64,000 nt of DNA. Source: Pythium myriotylum. Lineage: Eukaryota; Oomycota; Peronosporomycetes; Pythiales; Pythiaceae. The stretch spans positions 434,001 through 498,000 of the forward strand of contig JALJCQ010000024.1 in assembly GCA_023091665.1 (NCBI GenBank), read 5' to 3'. The translations under genes were made by a program, and so were the position numbers. Positions 48,799 to 56,554 of this stretch are shown here, piece by piece (position 1 is the first letter of the stretch; every line of letters begins with the position of its first letter). A model generated the notes under the pieces. That model was not told the origin of the DNA. It did no database searches and was given only the letters and a program-made list of their open reading frames with translations.

Positions 48799-49443
48799 AT
48801 GAAAACCGCCGCTGCTCTCTTGCTTGTGGTTGCAACCGTCGCCCCGCAGAGCTCGCTCGCCAAGCAGTCGTTCCTCCAGGGTCTTCCTAATGGAAGCGCG
48901 TTCTCCAAGTCGCTAGGCCACTCTGGTGGTGGGTTCACGCCATTCGGCAAGATGTTTTCCGGGTCATGGTCTGCGTCGCTGTGCAAGCAGACGTATCCGG
49001 GATCCAGTATTACTGTGGGCCAAGCCTTTGGTGATCCTTGCTGCAAGTGGAGCAAGGGTGCTACTCCGGACTTCGCTGTGACCTTCACGTCTGACTTCCC
49101 TGCACAGTCCACCAAGACGTGTGCCGGGGGTTCATCATCCGGGACTACGGCGTCAGGTGGAGGCGGCAACGCTGGACAGAACACTGGAGGGAACGGAGGG
49201 GGAGCCGCCAAACAGAATGGCGGTGACTCAGCGAACACTCCACCTTCGTCGGGAGGTGGTGAAGGAGGAGACAGCGAGGATGGAGAGGGCGGCCACAAGA
49301 AATCGGGGAAGAAGTCAGGTGGCAAGAAGTCGAGTGGGAAGTCGAAGGAAGGCAAGAAGCGCAGCGGTGGAGAGAATCGCGAGTACTCGTTTGACTCGAT
49401 TGGCGGGAACTCTCTCCGCGGAAACAACGAGCAGAGTGACTAG
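48799..49443 (+). CDS. Secreted temptin-like protein 4, short Ser/Gly/Lys tail
   Basis: 214 residues, ATG at 48799, the shortest member. Signal peptide ends SSLA, before KQSFLQGLPNGSAF. The head is clearly diverged from genes 1-3 (GGGFTPFGKMFSGSWSASLC, GDPCCKWSKGATPDF) but keeps the four cysteines. The tail is about 105 residues: Gly/Ser, then an acidic EGGDSEDGEGG, then a Lys/Ser block (KKSGKKSGGKKSSGK). It ends SFDSIGGNSLRGNNEQSD, so the RG motif lies seven residues from the end. Together with gene 6 it represents older lineages of the family. Confidence 0.88.
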   Translation: MKTAAALLLVVATVAPQSSLAKQSFLQGLPNGSAFSKSLGHSGGGFTPFGKMFSGSWSASLCKQTYPGSSITVGQAFGDPCCKWSKGATPDFAVTFTSDFPAQSTKTCAGGSSSGTTASGGGGNAGQNTGGNGGGAAKQNGGDSANTPPSSGGGEGGDSEDGEGGHKKSGKKSGGKKSSGKSKEGKKRSGGENREYSFDSIGGNSLRGNNEQSD

Positions 49444-49975
49444 GAGGAAGCATGGTTGCCGTGGTTGTCGTGTCCACGTAGAGTGTTCCCTGTCTAAAAG
49501 CCAAAAACGTGTTTTCGTTGTCCCTAATCAAGATTATGTCGTCTTTTCAATGCATGGCCAGTACAGTACGCACATCGTCGAGTTGTACATAAACAAGGCT
49601 ACCTGCCAAATCATTGAATGAGCAAAGTACTGCATTCTATGCGCATCACATGACCAACTTCACGCGCGTACAGTGCACAGGACTCCATACTGTGATTACA
49701 GCCACGTAAAGGAGGTTAAGCGAGAAAAGGCGGGCGGGCAGCGAGTGGCCTGTCTGGACCTTCGGTGACTAATCCTCTTGTACACGCCACCAAATGAGAC
49801 GTCGAGAAGGACACTAACAGTCATCGGAATCCATTACAGCAAAGGCGGCGCAGCTACTCCAGCTCTCTCGCATCCATCTTGGTGTACCCAGTCAGCGACC
49901 GGCGGATTGCTCCGTCGCAACAAGGTCTCATTTCCACTTTGGCATCCAGCTAGGCGCATCGAGGGATCAAGAACC
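49444..49975. other. Intergenic, promoter of temptin-like gene 5 at its end
   Basis: 532 bp. No gene seen; the Inr+FPR element is listed separately. Confidence 0.55.
49925..49942 (+). promoter_or_regulatory. Inr+FPR-like core promoter of temptin-like gene 5
   Basis: GTCTCATTTCCACTTTGG, among the best matches to the oomycete core, 34 nt before the ATG at 49976. Confidence 0.65.
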
Positions 49976-51124
49976 ATGAAGACCACGAACGCTCTTCTCG
50001 TCGCCGGCGCCGCCGTGCTCGCGCTCGCGCCGCAGACCTACGCCATGGAGAAGTTCCTCCAGGGTCTCCCCAACGGAAGCAACTTTAAGAAGTCGCTCGG
50101 ACACAAGGACGACGGCGGATACACCGCCTTCGGTGGCATGTTCTCGGGCACCTGGTCCGAGTCGCTCTGTAAGGACAAGTTCCCTGGCTCGAGCATCACG
50201 GTGGGCCAGGCTTTCGGTGATCCGTGCTGCACGTGGAAGCAGGGCGGCAAGCCGGACTTCGAGGTGTCGTTCACGGCGGACTTCCCGGCTCAGTCGACCA
50301 AGACCTGTGCTGCTGGTGGCGGCGGCGGCGGCTCGTCGAACGGAAATGGTGGTAATGGCGGCGGAGCTAATACACCGGCCAACGGTGGCGGTAACTCCAG
50401 CGGGGGCGGCGGAGGAAACAGCCAAAACTCAGGTGGTGACTCCAATGGCGGTGGAAACAACGGTGGAGGTGACTCTAACGGTGGCGGCAATAATGGTGGT
50501 GGTGATTCGAACAACGGCGGCGGCAACAATGGCGGCGGTGACTCTAACGGTGGTGGCAACTCCAACGGAGGCGGCAACAACGGCGGCGGTGACTCGAACA
50601 ACGGCGGCGGCAACGGCGGTGGTGATAACGGGGGTGGAAATGGCGGTAACGACAACGGAGGCGGCAACGGCGGCAACGACAACGGAGGTAACAACGGAGG
50701 CAACGACAACAACAGCGGCCAGTCTAACGGCGATAACAACGCCAACACCCCTCCCAGCGGTGGCGACAACGGAGGCAACGGTGGTGGAAACAACGGTGGC
50801 AACGGCGGTAGCAGTCCACCCAGTGGTGGTAACGGAGGCTTTCCGAGCTGGGGTGGCAATGGTGGCGGATGGAAGCCTCCAAGTGGAGACAGCAACGGTG
50901 GAAACGGCTGGGGCAACTTCTGGTCCGGCAACTGGGGAAACTTCGGCGGCGGTGGCAACGGCAACAACGGCGGTAACGGTGGTAACGGCGGCAATGGCGG
51001 CTGGGGAGGTTGGGGCAGTCAGGCGTTCAACTTTGGCATGCTCAACGGAAACGGCGGGAACTCGTTCCGGGGCAACACCGGCAACGCGGGCAACGCTGGT
51101 AACGCTCAGAATTCCAACAACTAG
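49976..51124 (+). CDS. Secreted temptin-like protein 5, Gly/Asn/Asp-rich tail
   Basis: 382 residues from the ATG at 49976. The signal peptide (ending PQTYA) is of the gene 1 type, while the head matches genes 2 and 3. The tail (about 112-345) is built of GGGDSNGGGNN and GGNDNGG units, then tryptophan-rich segments (WGGNGGGWKPP, NFWSGNWGNFGG) and FNFGMLNGNGGNSFRG 18 residues before the stop. The Gly/Asn tail should be disordered. The regular Asp spacing could bind divalent cations (inference). Confidence 0.85.
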   Translation: MKTTNALLVAGAAVLALAPQTYAMEKFLQGLPNGSNFKKSLGHKDDGGYTAFGGMFSGTWSESLCKDKFPGSSITVGQAFGDPCCTWKQGGKPDFEVSFTADFPAQSTKTCAAGGGGGGSSNGNGGNGGGANTPANGGGNSSGGGGGNSQNSGGDSNGGGNNGGGDSNGGGNNGGGDSNNGGGNNGGGDSNGGGNSNGGGNNGGGDSNNGGGNGGGDNGGGNGGNDNGGGNGGNDNGGNNGGNDNNSGQSNGDNNANTPPSGGDNGGNGGGNNGGNGGSSPPSGGNGGFPSWGGNGGGWKPPSGDSNGGNGWGNFWSGNWGNFGGGGNGNNGGNGGNGGNGGWGGWGSQAFNFGMLNGNGGNSFRGNTGNAGNAGNAQNSNN

Positions 51125-51860
51125 GAACTGGCGGGCTTACTTGGTGTCAGCGCGCCATCGCGCTTCGTAGATTGCTTTGTTCGTCATGTGATAGCCTTTC
51201 GTGAGTCAATTGCGTCTCTGTAAGCGGAGATTGTGAAGAGAATTAAGAGAATTGTTCTGCATACCTCCTTCTGAGCTTCGCTGTCTGCGTCTGAAAAATA
51301 TGAGATGGTGGTTCTGAAGTCTTCATTGTGATGCAGGTCAACCGGCGACAGACAATGCGAGACACAATCTGGCAGAGGATCGAATTCCCATCTCTGAGAA
51401 GGGGTGAGAAGTTCAAGCCCTGGTACTATTAGTATGGTCGTTGTGTAGAGCGTGACGTTATAATTCTCCCAAAATAATCCTATGGTATGATACTGGGCAC
51501 AGCTGCTCATGCTTTCTTGGCCAACAAAGATGACTGAAAGCAAAAGTGTCTGATGCGAACAATGAGGGTACTGACAGCTGCCACAGGATAGTGGTAAAAG
51601 CCACAAAAGAAGCCGTTTGGTTTCTTTGGTAAGAGATCGCGAAGGGGGTCGAGCCATGTCTTTCGAAAAGGCATTGCCTCCACATGAATGGGTCGATCGC
51701 AGTATGGCGTTCAGTTGGTGGTCTCCTAGGGTCCCGGTTCAAAGTAGACCACGTGAAGCCGTGCTACGGCAATGCCTTGTCCAGATCCAGGTGCAGGTTC
51801 ATTCCCGATTTTGCCAGGGCCCTTCAACAGCATCATTCACGCGACGAATACTCAGCTACC
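51125..51860. other. Intergenic, promoter of temptin-like gene 6 at its end
   Basis: 736 bp. A 157-codon minus frame at 51184-51657 has no recognisable domain and is taken as chance. Confidence 0.5.
51797..51813 (+). promoter_or_regulatory. Inr+FPR-like core promoter of temptin-like gene 6
   Basis: GTTCATTCCCGATTTTG, 48 nt before the ATG at 51861. Confidence 0.55.
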
Positions 51861-52709
51861 ATGAAGTTCGCCGCTTCTTTCATCGCCATTGTCACTATTG
51901 TGTCTGCACCGGACTTTGCACACGGCTTCCAGAGTTATCTCCAAGGACTCCCGAACGGCAGCGCGTTCCCCAAGGCACTCGGTCATTCTGGAAGGGGATA
52001 CACAGCGTTCGGTCAAATGTTCTCCGGCACGTGGTCTGCGTCGCTCTGCGCTCAGACTTTTCCTGGCTCAAGAATCACCGTGGGCCAGGCTTTCGGGGAT
52101 CCCTGCTGCAAGTGGACGAAGGGCGGTAAGCCCGACTTCGCAGTGCGGTTCACACCGGACTTTCCTGCCCAATCAACACAGACATGTCCAACAGCAGCGG
52201 CTCCTCCGGCCCCTGCCGCGCCACCACAGCCCCAGCCCCAGCCCCAGCCTGCAGCTCCTGCAGCTCCAGCGGCTCAGCCTCCTATGGCGCCACCACAGCC
52301 ACGGCCCGCAGCCCCAGCAGCTCAGCCTCCCATAGCCCCACCACAGCCGCAGCCTGCAGCTCCAGTCGCTCAGCCTCCCATGGCACCATCTCCTGTAGCT
52401 CCAGCGGTGCAGACCGCGATGGCACCAGCGCAGCCCGCTGCTCCAGTGCCTCAAACGCCCGCCTCGGCCCCACAGCCTCCAGCGGGAATGGTTCAACCTG
52501 CCGGTGGCCAGACTGCCGTGGCGGCTGCAACGCCCGGCACGGTCAACGTCGTCAACACAGTTGGATCGTCGACAACTCACGTCCAGCAAGTCGGGTCTGC
52601 CCCAGCCACCGTGACGACGACCACCAACGACAATGGCTGGACTATCTTCTTGAACGACTTGATTGCGAAAGTGTCGGCGTCCGCGGGCTCTCACCGCCTT
52701 CGAGGATAG
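51861..52709 (+). CDS. Secreted temptin-like protein 6, Pro/Ala/Gln tail
   Basis: 282 residues from the ATG at 51861. Signal peptide ends FAHG, before FQSYLQGLPNGSAF. The diverged head keeps SLC, GDPCCKW and QTC. The tail is entirely different from the others: Pro/Ala/Gln repeats of the type APAAQPPMAPPQPQP (about 114-215), then a non-repetitive part with VNVVNTVGSSTTHV. The last helix (WTIFLNDLIAKVSASAG) leads to SHRLRG, the very C-terminus. It shows that the terminal RG motif is kept even when Gly-rich sequence is absent. Confidence 0.87.
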   Translation: MKFAASFIAIVTIVSAPDFAHGFQSYLQGLPNGSAFPKALGHSGRGYTAFGQMFSGTWSASLCAQTFPGSRITVGQAFGDPCCKWTKGGKPDFAVRFTPDFPAQSTQTCPTAAAPPAPAAPPQPQPQPQPAAPAAPAAQPPMAPPQPRPAAPAAQPPIAPPQPQPAAPVAQPPMAPSPVAPAVQTAMAPAQPAAPVPQTPASAPQPPAGMVQPAGGQTAVAAATPGTVNVVNTVGSSTTHVQQVGSAPATVTTTTNDNGWTIFLNDLIAKVSASAGSHRLRG

Positions 52710-52783
52710 GCTGGAGGAGCTCAACCAAGAAGGAGTAGCATCACAGAGTTGGCGTAAGTGCCACGAGTGTAGTGTTCGTAGCT

Positions 52784-52911
52784 TGAGTGTAGATGGGTGT
52801 CAAAGTCATAATTGAATACTTCATGGCAAGAAAAAGCAATCTTCACTTACAGTGAAGTTGTCGATACGCTATCTATCGGTGGACTCGTGGTTTGGTCCGA
52901 CGCATCTTTGG
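52784..52911. repeat. Dispersed 128-bp repeat, copy 2
   Basis: 98% identical to 47844-47971, same orientation, 4.94 kb apart. Confidence 0.9.
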
Positions 52912-53918
52912 TCTTGTGATCGACGCGGTGACCCGAGCTGTGCAGTAGTTTCAAAGCAATGGTCTTGATTGTACACAACACGAGGTAGAGGTAAAGGTCG
53001 ATCTCGAATACGCGAGGCAATCACTCGTTCCACTATGACGCGATCCAACCTTTGTGGACTCATTCTTTCATCATCATCTTCACCTGCAGTCAGTCGTCCG
53101 GTATGAGCAGGGCACCGCCAAAACGAAAAGATGCCTTTCTCCACCCACCGGTTGTGGATCCGGGCTCTCCTAGTGGGAGAGCCTTGAACTGGGAGTCTCA
53201 GTCCAAGCACCGCATCCAGTTGCTGGTGATCGGAGATCAGAGTCAAGAACGAAACGGCACGATAGATGTCCATCAGGAGACTGTGCGCACACATGATCCC
53301 GTGGCAAGCGCGTCGAGTGGCCGCGGGTCGCTCTTCAAAGAATCCAGTGACTGAGCCGAGCGTCTCACCCACGGAATACGTCCCCCCTGCTGGATGCGGA
53401 GGAAGCCGCTGTTCTTGGCGTCACCAGCAACGACGCGCGCAGAGTCGAGGCACGCTGTGTGTACATCAGTCGGCGCTCTTCCTGAAATTCGGACAAGCAG
53501 AACGTCCGCTGTTCAGGAAGAGCTCCAGCTGGCGGACATGGCTCGTTCCAATACCTCTCCATCAGTTGATCAGTGCCGTACTCTCCATGTAGACACCGTA
53601 CGATCAGTATGTTTTCCACTGATATGGGTTACCAAGCTTCCCGATGGATAAGTTTGACGATTCGGCTGCCTGACCATTCCAAACCTACGGACCCTCGGAA
53701 CGACGACTCGTCCCACCCTTCAACACGGCGCGACGCAGCGGAGCTCTTAGTCACTTGACTCCATTCACGGAGCGACCGTATGGATCCACGGAGGATGCCG
53801 TCCGTTCCACCTCACGCTCGTCGGATGGATAACTTCGCGGCTCAATCGGCTCAGACTCAGCCCCGAAGCGTGATCACTGTCCAACGCGACTTTCGCGCTC
53901 CTCGCCGCGAGCCACGAA

Positions 53919-53933
53919 GCTCATTCTCAAATT
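53919..53933 (+). promoter_or_regulatory. Inr+FPR-like core promoter of temptin-like gene 7
   Basis: GCTCATTCTCAAATT matches the Inr part exactly and most of the FPR, 40 nt before the ATG at 53974. Confidence 0.68.
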
Positions 53934-53973
53934 GGCCTCGCCACCAACACATCTGAGCAACCAACCCACTACC

Positions 53974-54831
53974 ATGAAGACCACGAACGCTCTTCTCTTC
54001 GCCGGCGCCGCCGTGCTCGCGCTCGCGCCGCAGACCTACGCCATGGAGAAGTTCCTCCAGGGTCTCCCCAACGGAAGCAACTTCAAGAAGTCGCTCGGAC
54101 ACAAGGACGACGGCGGATACACCGCCTTCGGTGGCATGTTCTCGGGCACCTGGTCCGAGTCGCTCTGTAAGGACAAGTTCCCTGGCTCGAGCATCACGGT
54201 GGGCCAGGCTTTCGGTGATCCGTGCTGCACGTGGAAGCAGGGCGGCAAGCCGGACTTCGAGGTGACCTTCACGGCGGACTTCCCGGCTCAGTCGACCAAG
54301 ACCTGCGCTGCTGGTGGCGCTGGCTCGAGCGCCGGATCTGCCGGATCCAAGGCTCCTGCCGCCTCGGAGGCCCCTGCGACTGAGGCCCCTGCTGCTACCG
54401 ATGCCCCTGCTGCCTCGGAGGCGCCTGCCACGGATGCCCCTGCCGACACTCCGCCTGCTGATACCCCGGCTGTCACGGAGGCTCCCGCGGCCACGGATGC
54501 CCCGGCTGCTCCTGTCGCCCCTGCGACCACGCCGGCTGCTGCCGGCGGCTCGAGCAAGGCCCCTTCGGCTGGTGGCAACGGCAAGGGCAACTGGAAGGAC
54601 AGCTTCAAGAACGGCTACAACGACTTCAAGACGTGGTGGTCGAACACGTGGGGTGGCATCACGGGCAAGAACGGCAACGGCGAGAACGGTGGCTGGAAGC
54701 TCCCGTCGTTCAACTTCGGCATGCTCAAGGGCAACAGCACCAACAACATGCGTGGCGGCAACAAGGGCGGCAACCCACCGGCGGCCGGCGGCAGCGCTGG
54801 CGACAACACCCAGGCTACGCGCCTCCTGTAA
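53974..54831 (+). CDS. Secreted temptin-like protein 7, Ala/Pro/Thr tail
   Basis: 285 residues from the ATG at 53974. Signal peptide of the gene 1/5 type; head nearly identical to gene 5 with VTF for VSF. The tail has about 12 short units of EAPA/DAPA with Ala, Pro, Thr (about 118-185), a likely O-glycosylated mucin-like stretch. A non-repetitive Trp-rich block (DFKTWWSNTWGGITGKNG) follows, then FNFGMLKGNSTNNMRGG about 24 residues from the end. Last gene of the tandem array. Confidence 0.86.
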   Translation: MKTTNALLFAGAAVLALAPQTYAMEKFLQGLPNGSNFKKSLGHKDDGGYTAFGGMFSGTWSESLCKDKFPGSSITVGQAFGDPCCTWKQGGKPDFEVTFTADFPAQSTKTCAAGGAGSSAGSAGSKAPAASEAPATEAPAATDAPAASEAPATDAPADTPPADTPAVTEAPAATDAPAAPVAPATTPAAAGGSSKAPSAGGNGKGNWKDSFKNGYNDFKTWWSNTWGGITGKNGNGENGGWKLPSFNFGMLKGNSTNNMRGGNKGGNPPAAGGSAGDNTQATRLL

Positions 54832-55023
54832 GTCATGCGCTCGCAGGTTGTCCGACTTTCTTTCGCATCAATCTACGGTGCGGATTGTGTAGACTGTATG
54901 GCCATCGTGTAGTCGAACATTGGCAATCGCCATTTATGTATAAGTCAATCGAAAGATAGCTGATTCCCCAAATAGATTCGATCCTGCTTTCGTTGCCTAC
55001 AAGTGCTGGCCGTCCCAATCCTA

Positions 55024-56280
55024 CTAAAAGCTCTTCAACGAGTCATAGAAATGAGTGGCTGCATACTCACTCACAGCATCCAGGCCTTTCGCGGCACTCG
55101 CGAGTAGCTCCTCAGGAAAGCCAACGAAGCCGTGGGCTACTTCTGGAAAGATCTCCAGCTTCCAGTTTTGTTGGCCATCTCGAACAGCTTTTTCCATGAG
55201 CTTTTTCGAGTGGGAAAGGATATAATCCAGCTCTGCTCCCACGATGTACACTGGCGGAAGGCCGCTCATGTTGCAGTAGAGCGGATACGCGTCGCCCATC
55301 TTGGTCGGGTCGCCTCGAACAGGGAGATACGCGTCCCACAGACCCTTATTGCCTCTATCCGTGATCATGCAATACGGATTCTTCCGCTCGTCGCCCTTAA
55401 ATTCGGGATCGATGAATGGATACAACAAGATGCCGGCAAGTGGGAGCTGCTTCGGGTTCTCATCCCGGACGCGAAGCAGTGTCGTTAGCGTGAGACCCGC
55501 TCCTGCGCTGTCGCCCATCACGATGATCTGACTGGGCAAAACCTTTTCCTGGTTCAGCAGATATTTGTACATCGTGTGAGCGTCTTGTGGTGGATGTGGG
55601 TAAGGAAACTGGGGAGCCTTCCTGTAGTTTGCCAGGAGCACATCGACTTGGATGTCATGGCCCAGCTTCTGAGCCAGCCGCTTGTGGATCCGAGTCTGAA
55701 GTTCGGTGGCAGTGGCCACGAAGACGTCGGGACAGCACGCAACATATCCACCGCCATGGTAGTACAAGACCACAACGCGATGCTTCGGCTTTGGCTTGGA
55801 CGCGTCGAGTGGAGAGACGACATACGTATGGCGCAGTCCATTGAACTCAAAGTAGCGCACCACCAGTCCCTTGGCGCCGGCGATTCCTGGCGCACTCTCG
55901 CGCCCAGCTATCTCTGCCTGTCGGCGCACCTCTGCAGCGACTTCGGGGCGAGAGATGCGGTCACCACTGTAGCTCGCGAGGCAGCGAGAGAGCGCTTGGT
56001 CATATTCAAAGCGAAGCGTCCAGCCATCGAAGCGAGGCTTGCACCCGCGGGCGACGTACGCGAGCACCACACGGCTGCCCGTGGACACGTAGCGGAGCGC
56101 GAGCCCCGGCACTTCCCACACGTGGTCGTAGTTGCCTCGGAACTTGACTGCGAAGTACGCGAACGCCGAGCCAAACACAAGCAGCGACACGGCGAGCGGA
56201 CGCGCGCGGTTCTCCGGGAGTTGCTGGAGGCGGTCGAGCAGGCTCCAGGGACCGCCGGCCAGCGACGAAGGCGACACCAT
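55024..56280 (-). CDS. Membrane-anchored HSL-type alpha/beta hydrolase, isolated copy 14
   Basis: 418 residues from the ATG at 56280 (MVSPSS matches copy 9). An in-frame ATG at 56388 would add 36 residues. Anchor turn DHVWEVPG, ARGCKPRFDGWTL. HGGG 175-178 (YYHGGGYVACCP), Ser257, Asp352, His383 in VAHGF. The usual WGDASPxHC reads MGDAYPLYC. It groups with copies 8 and 9 by YRKAPQFPYP and LLYPFID, although it lies 21 kb beyond the end of the array, after the temptin cluster. Confidence 0.9.
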   Translation of the reverse strand: MVSPSSLAGGPWSLLDRLQQLPENRARPLAVSLLVFGSAFAYFAVKFRGNYDHVWEVPGLALRYVSTGSRVVLAYVARGCKPRFDGWTLRFEYDQALSRCLASYSGDRISRPEVAAEVRRQAEIAGRESAPGIAGAKGLVVRYFEFNGLRHTYVVSPLDASKPKPKHRVVVLYYHGGGYVACCPDVFVATATELQTRIHKRLAQKLGHDIQVDVLLANYRKAPQFPYPHPPQDAHTMYKYLLNQEKVLPSQIIVMGDSAGAGLTLTTLLRVRDENPKQLPLAGILLYPFIDPEFKGDERKNPYCMITDRGNKGLWDAYLPVRGDPTKMGDAYPLYCNMSGLPPVYIVGAELDYILSHSKKLMEKAVRDGQQNWKLEIFPEVAHGFVGFPEELLASAAKGLDAVSEYAATHFYDSLKSF

Positions 56281-56554
56281 GGGCGGCGGAGGGAGGAGAA
56301 CCGAGTCTGGGGGGAGCTTCTCGCGAGCAAGAGCAAATCCCCATGGAGTTGAGCAATCACGGCGTCCACCATCTTCATGGTTTACCATCGAATTTTTGGC
56401 GCTTCAAGGTCTGTAAAATGGATAACACCGTAAACAAGTTTAGCGACATCCATAACTAGTTTGTGTATGGTTTGTTGTGGTAAAGGAAACGGAAGATGGA
56501 GGTGAGAGTCGCAGGCCTGAAGATGGCGCGTCCGTGTGCTGTCATCGTGGCGGA

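Larger units (their letters stand above)
52710..53973. other. Intergenic with dispersed repeat copy 2
   Basis: 1,264 bp between genes 6 and 7. Besides the repeat and the promoter it has a short hairpin (GGCTCTCC/GGAGAGCC at 53162-53182) and a GCTCTTCCTGAA/TTCAGGAAGAGC pair at about 53473-53525. No gene seen. Confidence 0.55.

Noticed and set aside
41801..54831. Assigning a pheromone role to the temptin-like proteins
   Set aside because: Only the domain pattern is shared with mollusc temptin; the calcium loop is lost and nothing in the sequence indicates pheromone function.
55576..56352. 258-codon plus-strand frame over hydrolase copy 14
   Set aside because: Antisense shadow of conserved hydrolase codons.
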